Origin: Mesorhizobium sp. B2-7-2
GTDB lineage: Bacteria > Pseudomonadota > Alphaproteobacteria > Rhizobiales > Rhizobiaceae
Length of the DNA: 64,000 nucleotides
Assembly: GCF_006440775.1 (NCBI RefSeq)
Contig: NZ_VFTZ01000025.1
Coordinates: 1 to 64,000 of the forward strand
Reading direction: 5' to 3'
The notes below the pieces were generated by a model that worked only from the letters and a program-made list of their open reading frames with translations, ran no database searches and was not told the origin of the DNA. This document shows positions 16,214 through 24,596 of this stretch, one piece after another. The stretch's first letter is position 1, and every line of letters begins with the position of its first letter. The position numbers and the translations under genes are program-made.

Positions 16214-17134
16214 ATGTCCAAGCTGCTGCCCGGAACGCGTGCGCTGCGGACGTTCGAAGCGGCTGCCAGGCATCTCAACTTCACCCGCGCCGCCGACGAG
16301 CTCGGCCTGACGCCAGCGGCGGTCAGCCACCAGATCAAGGAAATCGAGGATCAACTGGACCTGGTGCTGTTCACGCGCACCAGCCGCACTATCCGGCTGA
16401 CAGAGGCAGGCAATGTGCTGCTGGAGGCCTCGGTCGATGCGCTCGACCTGCTGAACCGCGCCGTCAGCCGCGCCCGCAAGATGACCCGCGGCACGGCGCT
16501 GCTGAAGGTGACGCTCGACGCGCAGTTCGCGACGAAATGGCTGATGCGCCGCGTCGATGACTTCCGCAAGCAAAAGCCGGGCATCGAGCTGCGCTTCGAC
16601 ATTACCTACGATGTCCGGGATTTCGACCTCGACGATGTCGATGTCGGCATCCGCTTCGGCGCCGGCAAATATCCGGGGCTCTGCGCGCATCGGCTGTTCG
16701 AGAACATTATCATCCCGGTGTGCAGCCCGGCCCTGCTGGCGTCAGGTCCACCGCTGAAGGAGCCGCGCGACCTGTTCAACCACACGCTCGCGCATATCGA
16801 ATGGTCGCGGCAGGGCGTGACTTGGCCGAATTGGAGCATGTGGATGCACGCGGCCGGCGTCGACGATTTCGACGACAGCCGCACCCTGGTCTTCGGATCG
16901 TCGACCGATGCCACCCAGGCGGCGCTCGACGGCAACGCAGTGGCGCTCGCCGACTTCGCCATGGTCGCCAACGATCTTTCGCAGGGGCGCCTGGTGCGGC
17001 CCTTCGAGCTCGGCATCAAGGTCGCGCCGGAATTCGCGTATTTCCTGGTCTATCCCGAGGCGGCGAAGGACGACGCGCGCGTCGTCGCCTTTCGCGAATG
17101 GCTTACCGAGGAGGCGGCGAAGACGCCGACATGA
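16214..17134 (+). CDS. LysR-type transcriptional regulator, GcvA-like
   Basis: A 306-residue LysR regulator. The winged HTH is at residues 7-65 ('LRTFEAAARHLNFTRAADEL', then 'LTPAAVSHQIKEIEDQLD'), with the GcvA-type start 'LLPGTRALRTFEA'. The effector-binding domain follows, with 'FRKQKPGIELRF' and 'DVDVGIRFGAGKYPGL'. It is transcribed away from the DUF1127 gene with 130 bp between them, where its operator should lie. The target and inducer are unknown; GcvA-like proteins regulate diverse genes in rhizobia. Confidence 0.9.
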   Translation: MSKLLPGTRALRTFEAAARHLNFTRAADELGLTPAAVSHQIKEIEDQLDLVLFTRTSRTIRLTEAGNVLLEASVDALDLLNRAVSRARKMTRGTALLKVTLDAQFATKWLMRRVDDFRKQKPGIELRFDITYDVRDFDLDDVDVGIRFGAGKYPGLCAHRLFENIIIPVCSPALLASGPPLKEPRDLFNHTLAHIEWSRQGVTWPNWSMWMHAAGVDDFDDSRTLVFGSSTDATQAALDGNAVALADFAMVANDLSQGRLVRPFELGIKVAPEFAYFLVYPEAAKDDARVVAFREWLTEEAAKTPT

Positions 17135-17142
17135 CGGCCGCC

Positions 17143-17559
17143 TTAGCCAGCCGGCGCGCCGAACCAGCCGATGACGGCGCCGATGATCAGCATCACGCCC
17201 AGCCAGTGGCCGGCATCGATCAGCGTCAGGGCCCAGCCGAAGCCTTCATAGCGGTGGTTGACGGTGAGCGTGGTGGCGATGAAGCCGAGCCAGAGCACGA
17301 AGCCGAACAGCAACCCGGCGATCGGGTTCGGCTCGCCGCCGGTTATGGCGCCCACCACCAGCGTCAGCACGAGCGCCATGATCAGCTCGGCGATGAAGCT
17401 GACGACGAACGGAAGGGCCGAGCGCTTCATGGTGGCCGGGTCGAGCTTTGCCGCCTTCAGCCAAGGCTTGCTCAAGCCCATGTACCAGGCGGCGCCGAAC
17501 AACCATGCGACGACTGCGGCGGCGACCACCGCCAGCCAGTTCACGACCGAAAAATCCAT
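17143..17559 (-). CDS. DUF1761 family membrane protein
   Basis: A 138-residue protein with four predicted membrane segments (about residues 5-25, 52-72, 80-102 and 110-132) and the family marks 'VVAWLFGAAWYMGLSKPW', 'FVVSFIAELIMALVL' and 'LTLIDAGHWLGVMLI'. DUF1761 proteins are inner-membrane proteins of unknown function. ATG 17559 is chosen because it follows a strong GGAGGGGAAAGC; the upstream in-frame ATG at 17613 has none. Its 3' end meets that of the LysR gene nine bases away. Confidence 0.88.
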   Translation of the reverse strand: MDFSVVNWLAVVAAAVVAWLFGAAWYMGLSKPWLKAAKLDPATMKRSALPFVVSFIAELIMALVLTLVVGAITGGEPNPIAGLLFGFVLWLGFIATTLTVNHRYEGFGWALTLIDAGHWLGVMLIIGAVIGWFGAPAG

Positions 17560-17609
17560 GCTTTCCCCTCCAAGTTGAAAGGCGATGGAACGCTTGTTCG
17601 GTCGTTCCG

Positions 17610-18266
17610 TCAAGCAAGGCGCCAGACGGTCGTACGCTTGACCTCGGCATCTTCCAGCACGCGCGTCACCGGAACCTGGTAGACGGCAAGCGATTCCAGC
17701 CCGGCCCCGGAGAGGTAGGCGCGGCCCGGATCGCCGACGAGGATCTCGGCGCCGCGCGCCTTCAGAGATACGAACCAGGGCAGCAGCCGTTCGGCGAAGG
17801 CCTTGTCGTAGAAGACGTCACCGGCGAGCACGACGTCCCAGCCATCGTCGATGCCGACGCAATCCGTGCCGCGAAATTGGGCTTCAACGCCGTTGGCTTC
17901 GAGGTTGATGGCGATTGCCGTCTCGCAGAACGGGTCGATGTCGGCGGCGATTACTTGCTTCGCGCCGGCTTTCATCGCTGCGATCGCGACAAGGCCGGAA
18001 CCGGAGGCGAAATCGAGCACCCGTTTGCCGCGCACGGTTCCTGGATTGTCGAGCACATAGCGGGCGAGGCCCTGGCCGCCAGCCCAGGCAAAGGCCCAGA
18101 AGGGCGGCGGCAAGCCGATCTCGGCCAGCTCCTCCTCGGTGCGCAGCCACAAATCATGCGCCTCGTCGGCGAGGTGCAGCAGCACTTCCGGCACATGCGG
18201 CGGCGCCATCAGCGCCGTATTGTCGAGGATGAACTTTCTCGCGCTTCTCGGCGTGAGCTTCGTCAC
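17610..18266 (-). CDS. Class I SAM-dependent methyltransferase, Nnt1/EFTB-KMT-like
   Basis: A 218-residue Rossmann-fold methyltransferase. Motif I 'KRVLDFASGSGLVAIAAMKA' binds SAM; the post-I acidic residue is in 'QVIAADIDPF', and 'WDVVLAGDVFYDKAFAERLL' is the motif typical of lysine and small-molecule methyltransferases such as ETFB-KMT. The substrate may be a protein such as ETF beta, but this is not certain. The GTG start at 18266 shares GTGA with the stop of the EVE gene, so the two are co-translated; the longer ATG start at 18308 would overlap it further. Confidence 0.85.
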   Translation of the reverse strand: MTKLTPRSARKFILDNTALMAPPHVPEVLLHLADEAHDLWLRTEEELAEIGLPPPFWAFAWAGGQGLARYVLDNPGTVRGKRVLDFASGSGLVAIAAMKAGAKQVIAADIDPFCETAIAINLEANGVEAQFRGTDCVGIDDGWDVVLAGDVFYDKAFAERLLPWFVSLKARGAEILVGDPGRAYLSGAGLESLAVYQVPVTRVLEDAEVKRTTVWRLA

Positions 18267-18688
18267 GGCGCCGGATTGAGCTCGGCCATGCGGCAGACCT
18301 CTTTCCATTCGGCCGGCGTTACCGGCTGCACGGAAAGCCGGCCGAGCCGGACCAGCGCCATCTCGGCGAGCTTGGGGTTGGCCTTGACCTGTTCCAGCGT
18401 CACCGGCTTCGGCACGTCCTTATAGGCACGGATGTCGACGCATTCCCAGCGCGGATCGTCAGTGGTGGTGTCGGGGTGCGCCAGCGCGCAGACCTCGGCG
18501 ATGCCGACGATGTCGAGGCCCTCGTTGGAATGGTAGAAGAAGCCGAGATCGCCGATCTGCATCGCCTTCATGTTGTTGCGGGCGGCATAGTTGCGCACGC
18601 CGTCCCATTGTGTGCCGGCCTTGCCTTTGGCCTTCAGCGCCTCGAAGGAAAAGACCGAGGGTTCGGACTTGAACAGCCAGTAGTTCAT
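18263..18688 (-). CDS. EVE domain-containing protein
   Basis: A 141-residue single-domain EVE (Thy28-like) protein: 'MNYWLFKSEPSVFSFEAL' followed by 'WDGVRNYAARNNMKAMQIGD' and 'GFFYHSNEGLDIVGIAEV'. The PUA-like pocket of EVE proteins binds modified bases in nucleic acids. Standalone EVE proteins are common in alphaproteobacteria and are not by themselves a sign of a defence island. ATG 18688 begins the conserved first strand. It overlaps the methyltransferase gene by four bases, so the pair may act together. Confidence 0.92.
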   Translation of the reverse strand: MNYWLFKSEPSVFSFEALKAKGKAGTQWDGVRNYAARNNMKAMQIGDLGFFYHSNEGLDIVGIAEVCALAHPDTTTDDPRWECVDIRAYKDVPKPVTLEQVKANPKLAEMALVRLGRLSVQPVTPAEWKEVCRMAELNPAP

Positions 18689-18781
18689 ATCGTTTGTCCC
18701 ATCGCTTTGTCGCACCGCCACGCATGGCGTTCCCGTCTATGCTTACTCTCTCGCCGTCATTGCGGCGAGAGCAGCGAACGA

Positions 18782-19078
18782 TCATGCGCCGGCGGGCTTC
18801 TGGAAGACCCAGTTCCATGCACGGATCTCGACGCTTTCGAACAGGCCGGCCTTGGCGTAGGGATCGGCGGCCGCCATGGCTTTGGCTCCAGCCATGTCCG
18901 GCGCCTCGATCATCACCAGGCTGCCGTCCGGCTTGCCGTCGGCGTCGAGGAAGGGACCTGCAAAGGCAAGCTTGCCTTCGGCGATCAGGCCTTCCAGGAA
19001 CGCAGCATGCGCCGGCCGCGTGTCGACGCGCAGCTGCAGGCTGCCCGGCTTGTCCTTGCAAATCAACGCAAACAGCAT
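18782..19078 (-). CDS. yciI: YciI family protein
   Basis: A 98-residue YCII-fold protein: 'MLFALICKDKPGSLQLRVDT', 'RPAHAAFLEGLIAEGKLAFA', 'GPFLDADGKPDGSLVMIEA' and 'FESVEIRAWNWVFQKPAGA'. The His-Asp pair of YciI (in 'RPAHAAF' and 'DPYAKAGLF') is present. A close YciI homologue, distinct from the DGPF type at 1931-2287. The gene lies 18 bp after gpsA on the same strand and probably belongs to the tsaD-gpsA-yciI operon. Confidence 0.92.
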   Translation of the reverse strand: MLFALICKDKPGSLQLRVDTRPAHAAFLEGLIAEGKLAFAGPFLDADGKPDGSLVMIEAPDMAGAKAMAAADPYAKAGLFESVEIRAWNWVFQKPAGA

Positions 19079-19096
19079 GTTTCAAACTCCGATGGC

Positions 19097-20098
19097 TCAT
19101 ATGTCGGTTTCGGTCTTGAGCGGGCGTGTCATCAGCGCGGTCACGGCCTGGCCGATCGTCACCTTGCCGTCGAGGATGGCGGCGACGGCCGAGATGATCG
19201 GCGCCTCGATGCCGCGCTCGGCGGCGATGCGGGCGGCGATGCCCGCCGTCGGCACGCCTTCGGCCAGCGGCAGCCCGGCAAGCGGCTTGCCCTGGCCGAG
19301 CGCCAGGCCGTAGGCGAAATTGCGCGACTGGGCCGAGGAACAGGTGAGCAAGAGGTCGCCGAGGCCTGAAAGCCCCATCAGCGTTTCCGGCCGGGCGCCA
19401 AAGGCGGCGCCGATGCGGCGCAATTCGACGAAGCCGCGCGTCACCATGGCGGCCTGGGCGCTGGCGCCAAGTCCTGCGCCGGTGACGGCGCCGGCAGCGA
19501 TGGCAAAGACGTTCTTCAGCGCGCCGCCGATCTCGACGCCGGTCAGATCGTCGCTCGAATAGCAGCGCAGGTTCTCCGCTGAGAAGCGCGCGGCAAGCTC
19601 GGCCGCCAATTCAGCCTCGCGGGCGGCAACCACCACGGCGGTCGGCAGGCCGCGCGCGACGTCGCTGGCGAAGCTCGGGCCGGAAAGCGCCGCGACCGGA
19701 TTGCCCGGCAGGTTTTCCTCGACGATCGCCGAGAGCAGCGCACCGGTGTCGCGCTCGATGCCCTTGGCGCAGAGCACCAGCGGCACGCCTGCGGGAACAT
19801 GGTTGCGGGCACTGGCCAGGACGGCGCGCAACGACTGCGCCGGCGTCACCGCGAGCACGCAGTCGGCGCCGTCAAGCGCCGCGGCAATGTCGCTGGTGGC
19901 CGCGATGCCGGGCTCGATGCTGATGCCGGGCAGGTAGCGCGGGTTCTCGCCGCGGGCGATGGCGGCGACGGTCTCGGTGTCGCGCGCATAGAGCCGGACA
20001 TCATGGCCGGCGCGCAGCATGGCCAGCGCCAGCGCCGTGCCCCAGGCGCCGCCGCCCAGCACCGAGACGCGCCAGCCGCTCGTGCCTTTCTTGGTCAT
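19097..20098 (-). CDS. gpsA: Glycerol-3-phosphate dehydrogenase [NAD(P)+]
   Basis: A 333-residue enzyme reducing dihydroxyacetone phosphate to sn-glycerol-3-phosphate for phospholipid synthesis. The nucleotide-binding start 'VSVLGGGAWGTALALAMLRA', the substrate region 'LVLCAKGIERDTGALLSAIV', 'GPSFASDVARGLPTAVVVA' and the active-site Lys in 'GALKNVFAIAAGAVTGAGLG' are all intact. It overlaps tsaD by four bases, a pairing conserved in alphaproteobacteria. Confidence 0.96.
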   Translation of the reverse strand: MTKKGTSGWRVSVLGGGAWGTALALAMLRAGHDVRLYARDTETVAAIARGENPRYLPGISIEPGIAATSDIAAALDGADCVLAVTPAQSLRAVLASARNHVPAGVPLVLCAKGIERDTGALLSAIVEENLPGNPVAALSGPSFASDVARGLPTAVVVAAREAELAAELAARFSAENLRCYSSDDLTGVEIGGALKNVFAIAAGAVTGAGLGASAQAAMVTRGFVELRRIGAAFGARPETLMGLSGLGDLLLTCSSAQSRNFAYGLALGQGKPLAGLPLAEGVPTAGIAARIAAERGIEAPIISAVAAILDGKVTIGQAVTALMTRPLKTETDI

Positions 20099-21198
20099 GC
20101 CTTGGCACCACGCCGGCCCGAGCCGACCAGGGGCGCGGAAACACTGTCGAGCGGCCAGCGCGAGCGCGGCACGAAATCGGCGGCGTTTTCGTCGGCGATG
20201 CCGGCGCGCAGCCGCTCGATGCCGGCCCAGGCGATCATCGCCGCATTATCGGTGCAAAGCTTCTGCGGCGGCGCGACGAATGCGAAGCCGGCCTCGGAAC
20301 ACAGCGCTTCGAGCGTCGCCTTGATCGTGCGGTTGGCGGCGACGCCGCCGGCAACGACCAGCGCCGGCTTCGCCTGGCCAGGAAATTCCTGGCGGAAGCG
20401 GGCAAGGGCGCGGCCGACACGATCGCCCAGCGCGTCCGCCACCGCCGCCTGGAAAGAGGCGCAGATGTCGGCGACGTCCTGGTCGCTTAGCGGCGCGATC
20501 GCGCTCGCCGCCTGCCGCACCGCCGTCTTCAAACCGGAGAAGGAGAAATCCGGCTGCGCCGAGCCTTTCATCGGGCGCGGGAAGGCAAAACGACCTGCAT
20601 CGCCGCTGACGGCCGCCTTCTCGACATTCGGGCCGCCGGGATAGGGCAGGCCCAGCATCTTGGCGGTCTTGTCGAAGGCTTCGCCCAGCGCATCGTCGAT
20701 GGTGGTCGCCCAGCGCTGGTAGTCGCCGACGCCGCGCACCGCGACGATCTGGGTGTGGCCGCCGGAGACGAGCAGAAGCAGATAAGGAAAATCGAGACCG
20801 TCGGTCAGCCGCGCGGTCAGCGCGTGGCCTTCGAGGTGGTTGATGGCGATCAACGGCTTGTTGGCGGCGGCGGCGATTGCCTTGGCAGTCATCAGGCCGA
20901 CGATCAGCCCGCCGACCAGACCCGGCCCTGCTGTCACGGCGATCGCGTCGACCTCATCGAGCGACACGGCCGAATCGGCGAGCGCTGCCTCGACGATGCC
21001 GTCCAGTGCCTCGACATGGGCGCGCGCAGCGATCTCGGGCACGACGCCGCCAAAGGCCGCGTGCTCCTCGATCTGGCTGAGCACGATGTTGGACAGGATT
21101 TCGGGCGCGGCGACGCCGTCCAACGCCACCACGCTGGCCGCCGTCTCGTCGCAACTCGTCTCAATGCCCAGAACGCGGATCAATTGGTCGCTGTCCAC
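20095..21198 (-). CDS. tsaD: tRNA N6-adenosine threonylcarbamoyltransferase TsaD
   Basis: A 367-residue ASKHA-fold Kae1/Qri7/TsaD protein, which transfers threonylcarbamoyl to A37 of ANN-decoding tRNAs with TsaB and TsaE. Signatures: 'VLGIETSCDETAASVVAL', the iron-binding His pair in 'AINHLEGHALTARL', 'LLLVSGGHTQIVAVRGVGDY', 'PGGPNVEKAAVSGD' and 'LVVAGGVAANRTIK'. The essential gene is first in its operon and 22-150 bp from a family B repeat in its upstream region. Confidence 0.97.
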   Translation of the reverse strand: MDSDQLIRVLGIETSCDETAASVVALDGVAAPEILSNIVLSQIEEHAAFGGVVPEIAARAHVEALDGIVEAALADSAVSLDEVDAIAVTAGPGLVGGLIVGLMTAKAIAAAANKPLIAINHLEGHALTARLTDGLDFPYLLLLVSGGHTQIVAVRGVGDYQRWATTIDDALGEAFDKTAKMLGLPYPGGPNVEKAAVSGDAGRFAFPRPMKGSAQPDFSFSGLKTAVRQAASAIAPLSDQDVADICASFQAAVADALGDRVGRALARFRQEFPGQAKPALVVAGGVAANRTIKATLEALCSEAGFAFVAPPQKLCTDNAAMIAWAGIERLRAGIADENAADFVPRSRWPLDSVSAPLVGSGRRGAKA

Positions 21199-21222
21199 AA
21201 AGATTGTGTCGCCGGAGGTCTG

Positions 21223-21352
21223 TCGATATTCAGGTGAGGCCGGCCTGCAAATGGCGGGTTCCTGCGCTTCCGGTGCTCACGTGCTTCAAGCACGCTCCGC
21301 TCCGGTTCTCGGAACTCACTATTTTCGGCTCCGGCCTGACCTGAATCTCGGC
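21223..21352. repeat. Family B palindromic repeat, short form (B3)
   Basis: About 130 bp with ends 'TCGATATTCAGGTGAGGCCG' and 'CCGGCCTGACCTGAATCTCG', no internal 64-bp module. It occupies most of the divergent promoter gap between tsaD and hemC, so both promoters must lie in or very close to it. Confidence 0.85.
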
Positions 21353-21390
21353 AGACCTCGTGTCCCGGGGGTTATCACGGACGGCGCGCC

Positions 21391-22314
21391 ATGCAAACTT
21401 TGAAAATCGGAACACGCGGCAGCCCGCTGGCATTGGCCCAGGCGCATGAGACGCGCGCGCGGCTGATGCAGGCGCATGGCCTGCCCGAAGAGGCGTTCGA
21501 GGTGGTGCCGATCTCGACCAGCGGCGACCGCATCCAGGACCGGCCGCTGTCGGAAGCCGGCGGCAAGGGCCTGTTCACCAAGGAAATCGAGGAAGCGCTG
21601 CTCGAGCGCCGCATCGACATCGCCGTGCATTCGTCGAAGGACATGCCGACGGTGCTGCCCGTCGGGCTGGAGCTTGTCACTTTCCTGCCGCGCGAGGACG
21701 CGCGCGACGCCTTCATCGGCAAGACGGCGAAGCGGATCGCCGACCTGCCGCATGGCGCCGCGGTCGGATCGTCATCGCTGCGCCGTCAAGCGCTGATCCG
21801 CCGCATGCGGCCGGACCTCGACGTGGTGATCTTCCGCGGCAATGTGCAGACGAGGCTGCGCAAGCTAGACGAAGGCGTCGCCGAGGGCACCATCCTGGCC
21901 TATGCCGGATTGAAGCGCCTCGGCCTTGAGCATGTCGTCACCGACCTGATGCCGCTGGAGGCTTTTCCGCCGGCGCCGGGGCAAGGCGCGATCGGCATCG
22001 AAACCCGCATCGGCGACCGCGACGTCGAAAAGATGCTGGCGACGATCCATCACGTGCCGACCGGCCAGGCGCTCACCTGCGAGCGCGCCTTCCTCGCCGC
22101 GCTCGACGGTTCCTGCCGCACGCCGATCGCCGGCCATGCGACGGTGGCGGGCGAGAAACTCTCCTTCGCCGGGTTGATCATCTCGCCCGACGGGACGGAA
22201 TCGCACGAAGTCCGGTTGGAAGGCGAGGCTGCCGACGCGACGGAAATCGGCCTGGACGCGGCGCGCACGGTTCGCGCCAGGGCTGGTGCGGCATTCTTCG
22301 ACGGCTGGGCCTGA
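21391..22314 (+). CDS. hemC: Hydroxymethylbilane synthase (porphobilinogen deaminase)
   Basis: A 307-residue enzyme that joins four porphobilinogens to hydroxymethylbilane in tetrapyrrole synthesis. The opening 'LKIGTRGSPLALAQAHETRA', 'DRPLSEAGGKGLFTKEIEEA', 'IAVHSSKDMPTVLP' and 'GSSSLRRQALIRRMRPDL' are intact, as is 'LDGSCRTPIAGHA' with the Cys that binds the dipyrromethane cofactor. First gene of hemC-hemD-mitofilin-hemY; hemD follows one base after the stop. Confidence 0.96.
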   Translation: MQTLKIGTRGSPLALAQAHETRARLMQAHGLPEEAFEVVPISTSGDRIQDRPLSEAGGKGLFTKEIEEALLERRIDIAVHSSKDMPTVLPVGLELVTFLPREDARDAFIGKTAKRIADLPHGAAVGSSSLRRQALIRRMRPDLDVVIFRGNVQTRLRKLDEGVAEGTILAYAGLKRLGLEHVVTDLMPLEAFPPAPGQGAIGIETRIGDRDVEKMLATIHHVPTGQALTCERAFLAALDGSCRTPIAGHATVAGEKLSFAGLIISPDGTESHEVRLEGEAADATEIGLDAARTVRARAGAAFFDGWA

Positions 22315-22315
22315 C

Positions 22316-23029
22316 ATGGCCCGCGTCCTGGTGACGAGGCCGGAGCCTGGCGCGTCGCGCACGGCACGACGCCTCGAAACCCTGGGATTTCAGCCTGTCC
22401 TGCTGCCGCTGACCGAGACGAGCGCATTGCCGGTCGAGGCGAGCATCGGCGGCAATGCCGTCGCGGTCACTGTCACCAGCGCCAATGCGGTGCGGCATGC
22501 GCCGAAGGCGCTGATCGCGGCGCTTGCGCGCCTGCCTTGCCACGCGGTTGGCAAACGGACGGCGGAAGCCTGCCGCGGGGCGGGATTCTTTTCCGTTACG
22601 GAAGGTCCGGGCGACGCCGAGGCGCTGGCCGATGCCATCGCCGGCGGCCTTGCCGGCAAGGCAATCGTCTATCTGTGCGGCCGCGTCCGCTTCCCGGGAT
22701 TCGAGCGGCGGCTGGCGGCGGCGGGCGTGCATGTCCAGGCGATCGAGACCTACGACACGACAGGTGTCGACCATGGCGATGCCGATGTGGCCGCCCGCCT
22801 GTCGGGCCGGCCTGTCGAGGCCGCGCTGCTTTATTCGGCCAAGGCCAGCGCCGCGCTGGCCAGCCTGATTGCGCGGCCAACGCTGCGGCATCTCTTTGAG
22901 AAGACGGAATTCCTGGCGCTCTCGGCCCGTGTCGCCGAGCCGCTGAAAGGGTTTGCCGGTAACAGGGTCGGCATCGCATCCAAGCCCGAGGAAGACGCGT
23001 TGCTCGCGCTTTTGTCGCAACCGCGCTAG
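22316..23029 (+). CDS. hemD: Uroporphyrinogen-III synthase
   Basis: A 237-residue HemD-type protein that cyclises hydroxymethylbilane to uroporphyrinogen III. Primary sequence is poorly conserved in this family, but 'VLVTRPEPGASRTARRLETL', 'AVTVTSANAVRHAPKAL', 'HAVGKRTAEACRGAGF' and 'LYSAKASAALASLI' fit it. The ATG at 22316 lies two bases after the hemC stop TGA; an in-frame ATG at 22286 inside hemC is rejected. Position right after hemC supports the call. Confidence 0.92.
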   Translation: MARVLVTRPEPGASRTARRLETLGFQPVLLPLTETSALPVEASIGGNAVAVTVTSANAVRHAPKALIAALARLPCHAVGKRTAEACRGAGFFSVTEGPGDAEALADAIAGGLAGKAIVYLCGRVRFPGFERRLAAAGVHVQAIETYDTTGVDHGDADVAARLSGRPVEAALLYSAKASAALASLIARPTLRHLFEKTEFLALSARVAEPLKGFAGNRVGIASKPEEDALLALLSQPR

Positions 23030-23129
23030 GCCGCGTCATCACACCGCCCCTTTTCACCGCTTGGTGATGTGCTAGAGCATCCCCTGGACCCTTTGAACCA
23101 TCCTCAAGCCAGTTCGCGGAGCCCAAAGC

Positions 23130-24587
23130 ATGGTCAAGACGCCGAAGATGCGACATTCGAAGACCCGGCGCGAGCCGGTGACCATCGAACTCGAGCCCGG
23201 CGCCGTCTCGCGAATCACCGACGAGGATGACGCCAAGGCTGAGGCCAGTGCCGCGCAGACCGACGAGGCGAAGGCGGAAGAGGCCGCCGCCGCGTCGCAG
23301 CCGGAGGCGCCGGAAGAGCCGATCCATGCCGAGCAGGCCGATATCGAGCCGTGGGAGCATAGCGACGCCGCGCAGGCAACTGCCGATAAATCAGAGGCCG
23401 GCAAGGACGAGCCGGAGGCGCCGTATCCCGGCGCGTCCGATGCGCCGAAGGGCCAGCCCAAGGGCTTTGACTACAGTTTCGAGGACGCATCCGCGCCTGG
23501 CGCCGACGCCTCCGCATCGAGGCCAGGCGAAACGAGGAGCGAGGATCGCGTGCCGCAGCCACCACGCAGAACCGGCGTCAACGCCATCGCTGCGGGCGTC
23601 GTCGGCGGCGTGATCGCGCTTGCCGGCGCCGGCCTGCTGCAAGCGGTCGGCCTGCTCGGCTCGTCGGGACCGGGCGGGGGGTCGCTCGATAGCATCAATG
23701 GCGATGTCGCTTCGCTGAAAACCGAGATTGCGGCGCTGAAGGAAAGCGGCGGCACCTCGGCCAAGGTCGACGGCCTGTCCTCGGCGCTCGACCAGGTCAA
23801 GGGCGATGTCGCGGCGCTGAAATCCTCGGCCGGACAAGGCGGCGACGGCGCCGCGCTCAAGGCGCTCGGCGACAAGGTCGGCCAGATCGAGACGAGCATT
23901 GCCGAGCTGCAGAAGAAGGGCAATGCGGCGCCCGTCGATCTCGCTCCGCTCAACGAGAAGATCGCCGGGCTCGACGCGCTGGTGAAATCGGCCGGTGACG
24001 CGGCCAAGGCCGAGGACGGCCGGGTGGCGGCGCTGGAGCAGTCGGTGTCGCAGCTTTCCGGCAAGGTCGAGGCGCAAGCCTCGCAACCCAAGATCGCGCT
24101 GGCGATCGCCGCCTCGGCGCTGAAGTCGGCGCTCGATCGCGGCGCGCCCTTCGCGACCGAGCTCGACACGTTCGCGGCGATCGCGCCGGACGCGCCCGAG
24201 CTCCCGGCGCTGCGCTCTTATGCCGAAAAGGGTGTGCCGACCCGCGCCACCATCGCTGCGGAGGCCGATGCCGCCGCCACCGCCATGGTCGATGCGGCAA
24301 AGCCGGTCGACCAGAATGCCGGCTTCTTCCAGAGCCTGGTGTCGAGCGCGGAATCGCTGGTCAAGGTGCGGCCGGTCGGCGCCGTCGAGGGCAAGGGCGT
24401 GCCGGAAACCGTCGCGCGCATGGAAGTCGCGGTCAACCAGGGCGACTACGCCAAGGCGCTCGGCGAATATGACACGCTGCCTGATGCCGCGAAGACGGCC
24501 GGCGCCGACTTTGCCGGCAAACTGAAGGCGCGGCTGGAGGTCGAAAAGCAGCTCGAAACGCTGATTGCCGGCGCGACGAAGGCTTAA
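23130..24587 (+). CDS. Mitofilin (Mic60)-like inner-membrane protein
   Basis: A 485-residue protein with an acidic, disordered N-terminal cytoplasmic part (to about residue 150), one membrane segment at about 150-178 ('NAIAAGVVGGVIALAGAGLL'), and coiled coil over about 185-330 (repeats such as 'LKTEIAALKESGG', 'KVGQIETSIAELQKKG'). The C-terminal domain contains 'ESLVKVRPVG', 'VARMEVAVNQGDYAKAL' and 'EYDTLPDAAK', as in the mitofilin signature. Alphaproteobacterial Mic60 homologues shape membranes and are typically found between hem genes and hemY, as here. The exact role in this organism is inferred. Confidence 0.85.
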   Translation: MVKTPKMRHSKTRREPVTIELEPGAVSRITDEDDAKAEASAAQTDEAKAEEAAAASQPEAPEEPIHAEQADIEPWEHSDAAQATADKSEAGKDEPEAPYPGASDAPKGQPKGFDYSFEDASAPGADASASRPGETRSEDRVPQPPRRTGVNAIAAGVVGGVIALAGAGLLQAVGLLGSSGPGGGSLDSINGDVASLKTEIAALKESGGTSAKVDGLSSALDQVKGDVAALKSSAGQGGDGAALKALGDKVGQIETSIAELQKKGNAAPVDLAPLNEKIAGLDALVKSAGDAAKAEDGRVAALEQSVSQLSGKVEAQASQPKIALAIAASALKSALDRGAPFATELDTFAAIAPDAPELPALRSYAEKGVPTRATIAAEADAAATAMVDAAKPVDQNAGFFQSLVSSAESLVKVRPVGAVEGKGVPETVARMEVAVNQGDYAKALGEYDTLPDAAKTAGADFAGKLKARLEVEKQLETLIAGATKA

Positions 24588-24596
24588 GGAGACAAG

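Noticed and set aside
18263..18688. EVE gene considered as part of a defence system
   Set aside because: Standalone EVE proteins are common housekeeping genes in alphaproteobacteria, and the neighbours here are core genes.
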